This document shows positions 1 through 5,223 of a stretch of DNA of 5,308 nt, one piece after another. Below the pieces are notes generated by a model that saw only the letters and a list, made by a program, of their open reading frames with translations, was not told the DNA's origin and searched no databases. The number at the start of each line of letters is the position of its first letter. Positions within the stretch are counted from its first letter, which is position 1. This DNA is from Actinomycetota bacterium (GTDB taxonomy: Bacteria; Actinomycetota; Thermoleophilia; Solirubrobacterales; Solirubrobacteraceae), in assembly GCA_005883905.1 (NCBI GenBank), contig VAYD01000178.1, forward strand, positions 1 to 5,308, written 5' to 3'. The position numbers were made by a program, and so were the translations under genes.

Positions 1-1
1 C

Positions 2-232
2 GTGCTGCTCTGGCGCGGCGCCCGCGTCCGGCGCCTGATCGAGGCCGCGACGCTCCTCCTCGTCGCCGGCGTTCCCATTGCCTACGTGCTCGCCAAGTGG
101 GACAACCGCGGCGGCTACAACACCTACTACGCAGTCGACCACCGCTACGGCCACTGGGTCGCGGTCGCCGCCGTCTGCCTGCTGGCGATCGCGCTGTGGC
201 GGACTCTGGCGCGAGCGCGGGCGCCGTCGTGA
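2..232 (+). CDS. 3' end of an unidentified membrane protein (partial)
   Basis: An open frame enters from the left edge and stops at TGA 230-232, giving 76 visible residues. The first codon in the window is GTG, but the frame is open there and the gene probably begins upstream, so this is most likely a C-terminal fragment. Two hydrophobic stretches, about residues 12-31 and 50-69, look like membrane helices. They are separated by a polar, aromatic-rich loop (KWDNRGGYNTYYAVDHRYG) and followed by a basic, Arg/Ala-rich tail. Two helices and an Arg-rich end fit the last segments of a polytopic inner-membrane protein. The neighbouring glycan genes make a membrane glycosyltransferase or polymerase conceivable, but no diagnostic motif is visible and I do not assign a function. 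The gene converges on the minus-strand methyltransferase, and its stop codon forms the left tip of the inverted repeat at 230-260. Confidence 0.6.
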   Translation: MLLWRGARVRRLIEAATLLLVAGVPIAYVLAKWDNRGGYNTYYAVDHRYGHWVAVAAVCLLAIALWRTLARARAPS

Positions 233-260
233 GAATGAGGGGTCAGACCCCTCATTCTCA
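230..260. terminator. Perfect 14-bp inverted repeat, candidate bidirectional terminator or REP-like palindrome
   Basis: The arms 230-243 (TGAGAATGAGGGGT) and 247-260 (ACCCCTCATTCTCA) are exact reverse complements around a 3-nt loop, CAG. The element lies between two convergent genes and begins with TGA on both strands. These TGAs are the stop codons of the plus-strand membrane protein (230-232) and of the minus-strand methyltransferase (260-258). No run of T follows on either side, so it is not a classic intrinsic terminator. It could still stop or stabilise transcripts from both directions. The symmetric form with a GGGGTCAGACCCC core also resembles a dispersed palindromic repeat of REP type. 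Copy number elsewhere in the genome cannot be judged from this window. Confidence 0.6.
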
Positions 261-932
261 GTAGGGCCAAGGCCCCCGGCGGATCCGAAGGACTGTGAGG
301 ACCTTGAGGACGACGTTGTAGGCGAACCACGGGAGCTGGGCGAGCTGGCGCATTGCGCTGGACGGTCCGCCGCCATCCGCCACGTACTCGGCCAGCGAGC
401 CGTCGCGCCCCGCGTAGCGCCAGCGGCGCGAGAATGTCACGGACGCGAGCAGCGCCAGTGTCACGCCGATCGACGAGAAGCTGTCGTGGACCAGCATCGT
501 GCCGCCGTCGCGCACGCGCGCGCCCCAGCGCACGAGGTCGTCGCGGGCCGGGCCGAAGCGGTGCGCTCCGTCGACGTACAGCATGTCGATCGCATCCTCG
601 AGCGGCGCCTCGGAGGAGAGCATGCGGACGTGGCGCACGCGGTCGAGCACGCCGTGGCGCTCGAGGTTCGCACGGAAGATCTGGGTGTCCTGCTCGCCGA
701 GCTCCGGCCGCGCGGCGATCTCCTGCGGCCCGCGGTCGGAGCCGAGGTGCGGGTCGATCGCGACGACCTCGGCGCCCGCCGCGGCCGCGCGCGCCAGCAC
801 GATCGTCGAGCGGCCGCGAAACGAGCCGATCTCCACGATCCGCCCGCCATCCGGCACCGCCCGCGCGCAGCGGTCGAGCCGGGCGGCCTGGGCTTCGGTG
901 AGCCAGCCTTCGACGTCTGGGAGCAGGTTCAC
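258..932 (-). CDS. Class I SAM-dependent methyltransferase (Methyltransf_24-like)
   Basis: This 224-residue protein is predicted to transfer a methyl group from S-adenosylmethionine to an unknown acceptor. The SAM-binding motif I is VEIGSFRGRS (residues 33-42). The acidic end of strand 2 is VVAIDPH (56-62), and the later signature DMLYVDGAH (116-124) is followed by GGTMLVHD (143-150). This VDGAH...GG...HD pattern is typical of the Methyltransf_24 group, which often modifies sugars or small metabolites in polysaccharide loci. The GTG start at 932-930 overlaps the TGA of the upstream glycosyltransferase-flippase gene (GTGA), which suggests translational coupling. No strong Shine-Dalgarno sequence is visible, and the open frame extends further upstream, but only inside the preceding gene. 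The C-terminus (residues about 195-224) is hydrophobic then basic and may touch the membrane or a partner protein. The stop codon is the right tip of the inverted repeat at 230-260. The acceptor is probably a sugar of the glycan built by the neighbouring gene, which is inference from context. Confidence 0.85.
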   Translation of the reverse strand: MNLLPDVEGWLTEAQAARLDRCARAVPDGGRIVEIGSFRGRSTIVLARAAAAGAEVVAIDPHLGSDRGPQEIAARPELGEQDTQIFRANLERHGVLDRVRHVRMLSSEAPLEDAIDMLYVDGAHRFGPARDDLVRWGARVRDGGTMLVHDSFSSIGVTLALLASVTFSRRWRYAGRDGSLAEYVADGGGPSSAMRQLAQLPWFAYNVVLKVLTVLRIRRGPWPY

Positions 933-3292
933 GTGGTCTGTGGCTTGACCTGCGCGCGCCAGCCGAGCGCGAGCACGCCGCTGGCCGCCAGGCACTGGAG
1001 CCCCAGGACGATCGCCGAGAACGACAGGATCCCCGGGTTGCCGGCGCTCAGCAGGAACGGCTCGACGATCGCGACGATGCCGAGCACCCAGAGGAAGCGC
1101 GCCTCGCCGAGCGCCAGCATGTACTGCACGGTGAGGTACGCGACGGCGAGGAGCGTCATGGCGACCCCCAGGATGAAGAGCGCGTCGCTGGCCCCGGTGA
1201 GCTTCGGGCCGAACGCGATCCGCAGCAGCAGGTGCGGGAACGCCGCGAAGATCAGCAGCGCGGGCACCGCCACCACCGCCAGCACGCCGAGCGCCCGCAG
1301 CAGCACCGGCCGCGGGTCGAGCCCCGCCGCTGCGCGCCGCGTGGCCTCCGGCAGCAGGTGCAGGCCGACGCCGATCGCCACCCAGAGCACGGCCTTCGCG
1401 GCGACGGCCGCTGCGGCATAGGACCCGGCCCGGTCCCCGCCGAGCGTGTGCTTGCCCATGATCACGTCGACGTTCTGCAGGACGCCCAGGAACAGCAGGC
1501 CGAGCACCGGTCCCCACTCGCGCCCGATCAGCGAGCGCAGTGGGCGCACGTACTCGCCCCGTTCGCCGCCGCGCAGCCGCGCGTGCAGCATCCAGCCGAG
1601 CGCGAGGGCCATCGCCGCGAACGCGATCGGGGAGCCGAGGAACGCGCCGGTCACGCCGCCGCCGACCGCCACGAGGATCAGCGCGAACACGATCCGCATC
1701 CCGGCCTCGCCGATCAGCGAGTACGCCAGCGGCCGGTACGCGTGCAGCCCCTGCAGCGCGCCCCGCTGCAGCGACAGCAGCATCCAGAGCACGCCAGTCG
1801 GCAGGATCGCCGCTGCCGCCCACGGGTGCTCCGGCACGCCGACCAGGTGCGCGACCGGGACGCGCAGCGCGATCGATACCCCGGTCACCGCGATCAGCAG
1901 CTCGACGAGCCGCCGGGACCACGCGCGCAGCGTGGCGCTCGCATGCGCCTCGGCGCCCATCCGGCCGAGCGTCATCTCGCGCGCCGCGGCGGCCTGGACC
2001 GCCTGTCCGCCGACGAGCAGGATCAGGAATGCGCTCACCAGCGCGGCGAGCGAGCCGTAGCCGTTGGCGCCGAGCAGGCGCGTGAAGAGCAGCGTGAAGA
2101 CGAGCTGCAGCGCGTTGTTGGCCAGCGTCGCGCCGGCAAGCCCGGCGGCCTTGCCGGTCTCCGATTGCGCGACGGCGTCGCGGAAGCGCACGCGACCGCC
2201 CTCCGCGGCGCGCTCCATGACCTCCATGTTCGCCTCCGCGGTGTGCTCCCACGTGAAGCTGCGCGCGCGCGCCTCGGCCGCCGCGCCGAGCGCGTCGCGG
2301 CGCGCCGGGTCGCGCACCAGCACCGCCACGCGGTCGGCGAGCTCCTCGGGCGTCTGCGCCAGCACGCCGGTCTGCCCGTCGACGATCGACTCGGTCAGGC
2401 CACCGACGGCGAGCGCCGCGCTCGGCGTCCCACAGGCCGCCGCCTCCATCACGCTCAGGCACCAGCCCTCGGCCGACGACGCCGTCAGGTTCACCCACGC
2501 GCGCCGGTACAGCGCCGCCTTGGCGTCCTCGTCGACGTGGCCGTGGAGCGTGACGCGGCCCTGCAGGCCGCGGCGGTCGATCTCGGCCTCGAGCGCCGCG
2601 CGGTGGTCGCCGTCGCCGGCGATCTCGAGCACCGCCTCGGGCACGTGCCCGAGGACGTCGAGCACGACTTCGATGCGCTTGTAGGCCTTCAGCCGTCCGA
2701 GGTACAGCAGCGTCGGCCGCTCGGCGCGCCGGCCGGGGTGGAACTGCGAAGGCTCGACGCCGAGGTAGGCGACGTGGATGTTGTCCGCGGGCACGCCGAG
2801 CTTGACCAGGTCGTCGCGCGCCGCCTGCGAGATCGTGAGGATCGGGACGCGGCCGTACAGGTAGCGCAGCGGGACGCGCTCGAGCAGGAACGCGGCGATC
2901 CGCCCGCGGCGGCCGAGCTCCTGCACGTAGTGGTCCTGATGGACGTGATGCACGATCGCAACGCGCGGCGCGCGCAGGAACCACCACAGGGGTGTGAAGA
3001 ACGCAATCCCGTTGACCACCTCGAGCACCACGTCGGCGTCACGGCCGACGCCGCGGAACACCGCCCACGCGGCTCGCGGGAACACCGTCAGCCGCGTGCC
3101 CATCCGGTGGATCGTGAGCCGGTCGGAGAGATGTTCGACCTTCGCCGCCCCGGGGTAGTCGCCCGCGATGACCGTCACCCGATGCCCCAGCGACAGCCAG
3201 CGCGTCACCTGGCCGTACAGGTTCGTGCCGGTCCCTCCGCCCTGCGGGTGGGTCCAGTCGCGATCGGTCAAGAGCAGCACTTCGCGCGCCAT
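929..3292 (-). CDS. Fused GT4-type glycosyltransferase and polysaccharide flippase
   Basis: This 787-residue protein has two modules in one uninterrupted frame. Residues 1 to about 365 are a GT-B fold glycosyltransferase of the GT4 type. They have the N-terminal glycine-rich acceptor loop (HPQGGGTGTN, 15-24), HHVHQDHY (115-122), the domain-2 opening LLYLGRLKAYKRI (195-207) and the EX7E nucleotide-sugar motif EGWCLSVMEAAACGTP (275-290, with E275 and E283). Residues about 383-787 are highly hydrophobic, with roughly 12 membrane helices. They include flippase-like phrases such as LLGANGYGSLAAL (406-418) and NVDVIMGKHTLGGDRAGSY (607-625), as in the Wzx/MATE (MOP) superfamily. The glycosyltransferase should act on the cytoplasmic face, and the flippase module should move lipid-linked glycan outward. 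I chose the ATG at 3292-3290 because it begins a typical GT4 start (MAREVLLLTDRDW) and sits 8 nt after a TACGAT -10 box. The longer frame upstream, to 3685, is antisense to the LPXTG gene. Donor sugar and acceptor are unknown. Confidence 0.88.
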   Translation of the reverse strand: MAREVLLLTDRDWTHPQGGGTGTNLYGQVTRWLSLGHRVTVIAGDYPGAAKVEHLSDRLTIHRMGTRLTVFPRAAWAVFRGVGRDADVVLEVVNGIAFFTPLWWFLRAPRVAIVHHVHQDHYVQELGRRGRIAAFLLERVPLRYLYGRVPILTISQAARDDLVKLGVPADNIHVAYLGVEPSQFHPGRRAERPTLLYLGRLKAYKRIEVVLDVLGHVPEAVLEIAGDGDHRAALEAEIDRRGLQGRVTLHGHVDEDAKAALYRRAWVNLTASSAEGWCLSVMEAAACGTPSAALAVGGLTESIVDGQTGVLAQTPEELADRVAVLVRDPARRDALGAAAEARARSFTWEHTAEANMEVMERAAEGGRVRFRDAVAQSETGKAAGLAGATLANNALQLVFTLLFTRLLGANGYGSLAALVSAFLILLVGGQAVQAAAAREMTLGRMGAEAHASATLRAWSRRLVELLIAVTGVSIALRVPVAHLVGVPEHPWAAAAILPTGVLWMLLSLQRGALQGLHAYRPLAYSLIGEAGMRIVFALILVAVGGGVTGAFLGSPIAFAAMALALGWMLHARLRGGERGEYVRPLRSLIGREWGPVLGLLFLGVLQNVDVIMGKHTLGGDRAGSYAAAAVAAKAVLWVAIGVGLHLLPEATRRAAAGLDPRPVLLRALGVLAVVAVPALLIFAAFPHLLLRIAFGPKLTGASDALFILGVAMTLLAVAYLTVQYMLALGEARFLWVLGIVAIVEPFLLSAGNPGILSFSAIVLGLQCLAASGVLALGWRAQVKPQTT

Positions 3293-3300
3293 CAAGGGCG

Positions 3301-3306
3301 ATCGTA
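3301..3306 (-). promoter_or_regulatory. -10 box of the minus-strand glycan operon (likely leaderless)
   Basis: Read on the minus strand, this is TACGAT, which fits the TANNNT form of actinobacterial -10 boxes. Eight bases (CGCCCTTG) separate it from the ATG at 3292, so transcription would start at or within one or two bases of the start codon. There is no Shine-Dalgarno sequence in the gap, which agrees with a leaderless message. No convincing -35 hexamer is visible about 17 bp further upstream. The promoter is predicted from spacing and sequence alone. Confidence 0.5.
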
Positions 3307-3308
3307 GT

Positions 3309-3334
3309 GGCGCACGGGCCACCTTCGGCGCACG
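3309..3334. repeat. Pair of 8-bp direct repeats in the divergent promoter region
   Basis: GGCGCACG occurs at 3309-3316 and again at 3327-3334, 18 bp apart start to start, in the 58-bp gap between two divergent genes. A short inverted repeat, GTGGC (3307-3311) and GCCAC (3318-3322), overlaps the first copy. The second copy ends 2 bp before the plus-strand -10 box and the first begins 2 bp beyond the minus-strand one. A regulator bound here could affect both promoters. The motifs are short and the DNA is GC-rich, so chance is a serious alternative. Confidence 0.25.
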
Positions 3335-3336
3335 CC

Positions 3337-3342
3337 TACAAT
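3337..3342 (+). promoter_or_regulatory. -10 box of the LPXTG/t6A operon (likely leaderless)
   Basis: TACAAT differs from the consensus TATAAT at one position and stands out in a very GC-rich region. It is followed by 8 bases (CCGCGCTC) and then the GTG start at 3351-3353, so the transcript probably begins at or next to the start codon. The spacer has no ribosome-binding site. No good -35 hexamer is seen. The geometry mirrors that of the minus-strand promoter at 3301-3306. Confidence 0.6.
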
Positions 3343-3350
3343 CCGCGCTC

Positions 3351-3722
3351 GTGCCCGCCCGCCGTCGCATCGCCGCCGTGCTCGCCGTCGTCGCCGTGGG
3401 CGCCGCTCCCGGCGCGGCGCTCGCCCAGTCGGGCGGCGCGGGCGACGACCAGTACGTGGACCCGATCGGCGGCAACAGCCAGCAGCAGCACCATGGGTCG
3501 AACTCGTCCGGCGGCAGTGGCTCGAACGGCCCGACGCTGTCGAGCACGCCGACGCTGAGCGCGCAGGCGAGCCCGGCGGCGACGTCCGCCACGCCCACGG
3601 CGTCCGCGGCGCAGACGCTGCCGCGTACGGGCGTCGATGCCTGGGCGGTCGCCGCGATCGGCGGCGCGCTCCTGCTGGCGGGCATTGCGCTGCGCCGGCG
3701 GCTCGCGCATGAGCCTCTCTGA
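3351..3722 (+). CDS. Small LPXTG-anchored cell-wall surface protein
   Basis: This 123-residue protein has all parts of a sortase substrate. Residues 1-25 are a signal peptide: basic start (PARRR), hydrophobic core, and a likely signal peptidase I site after ALA (residues 23-25). The mature part, about 68 residues, is low in complexity and rich in Ser, Thr, Gly, Ala and Pro. It contains DDQYVDPIGG (32-41) and a short QQQHH stretch (44-48). The sorting signal is LPRTG (90-94), a hydrophobic helix (about 97-114) and an RRR stop-transfer cluster (115-117). Sortase should cut between T93 and G94 and join T93 to the cell wall. No enzymatic domain is visible; the mature part looks like a flexible spacer and its role is unknown. 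The GTG start is supported by the signal peptide and by the TACAAT box 8 nt upstream; the longer open frame before it is antisense to the glycosyltransferase start. The last 14 nt overlap tsaE. Confidence 0.85.
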   Translation: MPARRRIAAVLAVVAVGAAPGAALAQSGGAGDDQYVDPIGGNSQQQHHGSNSSGGSGSNGPTLSSTPTLSAQASPAATSATPTASAAQTLPRTGVDAWAVAAIGGALLLAGIALRRRLAHEPL

Positions 3723-4110
3723 ATCGGCGGAGCAGACAGAGGCGGCCGGCGCCGAGCTCGCAGCCGGCCTCAAGCCCGGCGACGTCGTGCTCGTCCAGGG
3801 GGAGATGGGGGCCGGCAAGACGACCTTCGTCCGCGGCGCCGCGCGCGCGCTCGGGGTGACGAAGCCGGTCACGAGCCCCACCTTCACGCTCGGCAACCGC
3901 TACGAGGGCAGCGTGCCGGTCGCGCACCTTGACCTGCACCGGCTGAGCACGCTCGCGGGCGAGGACCCTGGCCTGCTCGACGACTATGTCGATGCTGCGA
4001 CGATCGCGTTCGTGGAGTGGCCAGAGGTCGCCGAGTCCGAGTTGGAGGCCGCCGTGCGCGTGCGGCTCGAGCACCTCGGCGGCGACCGCCGCAAGATCGA
4101 CGTCCTCTGA
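3709..4110 (+). CDS. tsaE: tRNA t6A biosynthesis ATPase TsaE
   Basis: This 133-residue protein is the P-loop ATPase of the TsaB-TsaD-TsaE complex, which puts threonylcarbamoyl on A37 of tRNAs that read ANN codons. TsaE binds the TsaB-TsaD dimer, and its ATP hydrolysis is needed for repeated rounds of transfer. Visible hallmarks are the Walker A loop GEMGAGKTT (31-39), the switch-like VTSPTFTLGNRY (54-65), HLDLHRL (73-79) with the conserved Asp75, and FVEWPE (101-106) with the family's Glu-Trp pair. Length is slightly short of the usual 140-160 residues, with a brief C-terminus. The ATG at 3709 lies inside the end of the LPXTG gene, in a different frame. The junction with tsaB is TGATG, a 1-nt overlap. 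Close packing implies one transcript and coupled translation. Confidence 0.95.
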   Translation: MSLSESAEQTEAAGAELAAGLKPGDVVLVQGEMGAGKTTFVRGAARALGVTKPVTSPTFTLGNRYEGSVPVAHLDLHRLSTLAGEDPGLLDDYVDAATIAFVEWPEVAESELEAAVRVRLEHLGGDRRKIDVL

Positions 4111-4721
4111 TGATCGTCCTCGCGTTCGACACCGCGACCGCGGACACCGTCGTCGGCCTGAGCGCAGCGGAGGAGACCGTCGAGCTGCGCCACGAGCCGG
4201 CCCCGGGGGAGCGGCCGGGTCACGCCGAGCAGCTGCTGCCGTTGTGCCGCGTGGCGCTCGAACAGGCCGGGCTCGATTGGCCGCAGGTCGATCGGCTCGG
4301 CGTCGGCATCGGGCCGGGGACCTTCACCGGCCTGCGTATCGGCGTCGCCACGGGGCGCGCGCTGGCGCAGTCGGCCGGGGCGGAGCTGGCGGCCGTCTCG
4401 ACGCTGCGCGCGCTGCAGGCAAATCTCGACGGCTCGTTCCCGATCGTCGACGCCCGCCGCGGCGAGGCCTTCGTCCTCGTCGACGGCGCGCCCAGGACCG
4501 CCGCGCCCGGCGAGCTCGCCGCGCTTGCGGCCGGCAGGACCGCGATCGGCGACGGCGCGCTGCTCTACGCCGACCACCTCGAGGACGTCGCAGCCGATCC
4601 GGCGCTGCACCACGTCCGCGGCGTCGCGCTGTGCGCGCTGGCGGAGGCCGCCGCGCCCATCGGCCGCGACCAGCTGCTCCCGGACTACGTGCGCGACCCG
4701 GACGCCAAACCCAGGCCCTGA
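4110..4721 (+). CDS. tsaB: tRNA t6A biosynthesis scaffold protein TsaB
   Basis: This 203-residue protein is the ASKHA-fold partner that dimerises with TsaD and is required for t6A formation. It lacks the metal-binding catalytic role of TsaD. The N-terminus MIVLAFDTAT (1-10) is the first phosphate-type strand of the fold. GIGPGTFTGLRIGVATGRAL (66-85) is the strongest TsaB signature, and VDARRGEAF (113-121) begins the second half. The end, LLPDYVRDPDAKP, matches the usual TsaB C-terminus. Length is a little under the 220-230 residues common in the family, with a compact second domain. The start ATG shares its A with the tsaE stop codon, so translation is probably coupled. Membership of the tsaE-tsaB-rimI-tsaD set supports the call independently. 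Confidence 0.94.
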   Translation: MIVLAFDTATADTVVGLSAAEETVELRHEPAPGERPGHAEQLLPLCRVALEQAGLDWPQVDRLGVGIGPGTFTGLRIGVATGRALAQSAGAELAAVSTLRALQANLDGSFPIVDARRGEAFVLVDGAPRTAAPGELAALAAGRTAIGDGALLYADHLEDVAADPALHHVRGVALCALAEAAAPIGRDQLLPDYVRDPDAKPRP

Positions 4722-4736
4722 GCGGCTGTCACCATT

Positions 4737-4741
4737 GGAGG
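4737..4741 (+). promoter_or_regulatory. Candidate Shine-Dalgarno sequence for rimI
   Basis: GGAGG lies in the short gap after tsaB. It is the only clear ribosome-binding-like site in this operon. It is only 2 nt from the GTG at 4744, closer than the usual 5-9 nt, so it either supports that start weakly or is coding sequence following a TTG start at 4735. Confidence 0.35.
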
Positions 4742-4743
4742 CA

Positions 4744-5223
4744 GTGGAAGTCCGCCGCCTCACGTACGCCGATCTCCCGCAGGTGATCGCGGTCGAGCGA
4801 CGCTCGTACCGCACGCCGTGGTCGCTGGCGATGTTCGTGCTGGAGCTGAGCAAGCCGAGCGGCGTCTGCCTCGCCGCCACCCGCGACGGCGAGATCGTCG
4901 GCTACCTCGTCTGCAGCCGCTACGACCAGGTCTGGCACGTGATGAACGTCTCCACGAACCCCGACCTGCGCCGCCAGGGGATCGCGACCGCGCTCATGAA
5001 GGAGCTCTTCGAGCGCATCGGCGGCGACGACGCGCGCATCACGCTCGAGGTGCGCCCGACGAACGACGCGGCGATCAAGCTCTACGAGGGCCTCGGCTTC
5101 ACCTCCGCCGGGCGCCGCCCGCGCTACTACCAGGACAACGGCGAGGACGCCGTGATCATGTGGCGCACGCCGGCGACGCTCGTCGGCCGCCTCGACGACA
5201 TCCCGAACGTCGGCGTCGGTTGA
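4744..5223 (+). CDS. rimI: GNAT N-alpha-acetyltransferase RimI
   Basis: This protein of 159 residues (from GTG 4744) is a GNAT enzyme that transfers acetyl from acetyl-CoA to the N-terminal amino group of a protein. In Escherichia coli the substrate is ribosomal protein bS18; in other bacteria the range may be wider. The RimI N-terminal block is VRRLTYADLPQVIAVERRSY (3-22), followed by PWSLAMF (25-31). The acetyl-CoA loop is NPDLRRQGIATAL (72-84). LEVR (101-104) carries the likely general base E102. N107...LYEGLGF (113-119) carries the likely acid Y114; these match E103 and Y115 of the E. coli enzyme. Start choice is uncertain: GTG 4744 follows GGAGG by only 2 nt, and TTG 4735 would add three residues. 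Its TGA overlaps the TTG start of tsaD (TTGA). A tail of about 19 residues after the core (141-159) is not typical of the catalytic domain. Confidence 0.92.
   Translation: MEVRRLTYADLPQVIAVERRSYRTPWSLAMFVLELSKPSGVCLAATRDGEIVGYLVCSRYDQVWHVMNVSTNPDLRRQGIATALMKELFERIGGDDARITLEVRPTNDAAIKLYEGLGFTSAGRRPRYYQDNGEDAVIMWRTPATLVGRLDDIPNVGVG

Noticed and set aside
264..275. GGGCC-AA-GGCCC short inverted repeat near the methyltransferase end
   Set aside because: The 2-nt loop is too small for a stable hairpin and the bases encode the last residues of the methyltransferase.
78..1421. Plus-strand open frame of 447 codons across the left-hand genes
   Set aside because: It runs in another frame through the membrane-protein fragment and antisense to the methyltransferase. 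It has low-complexity Arg/Ala/Ser-rich composition and no domain signature.
933..2987. Extension of the methyltransferase frame upstream to 2987 (909 codons)
   Set aside because: The upstream part is an out-of-frame reading of the glycosyltransferase-flippase gene and is Arg/Ala/Pro-rich nonsense. The real protein begins at GTG 932, where SAM-methyltransferase-like sequence starts.
1232..3307. Long plus-strand open frame of 691 codons opposite the glycosyltransferase-flippase gene
   Set aside because: It is antisense to a clearly coding gene. Its product is dominated by Arg, Ala, His, Gln and Asp with no recognisable motif, as expected from the complement of GC-rich coding DNA.
3168..3350. 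N-terminal extension of the LPXTG protein to 3168
   Set aside because: It would put about 61 residues before the signal peptide and is antisense to the start of the glycosyltransferase. The TACAAT box also argues for GTG 3351.
3478..3493. CAG/CAC triplet run as a microsatellite
   Set aside because: It is only a few codons (QQQHH) within the low-complexity mature part of the LPXTG protein, too short to call a repeat tract.
3293..3685. N-terminal extension of the glycosyltransferase to 3685
   Set aside because: The added residues are antisense to the LPXTG gene and have no fold signature, and the -10 box at 3301-3306 lies just before the ATG at 3292.
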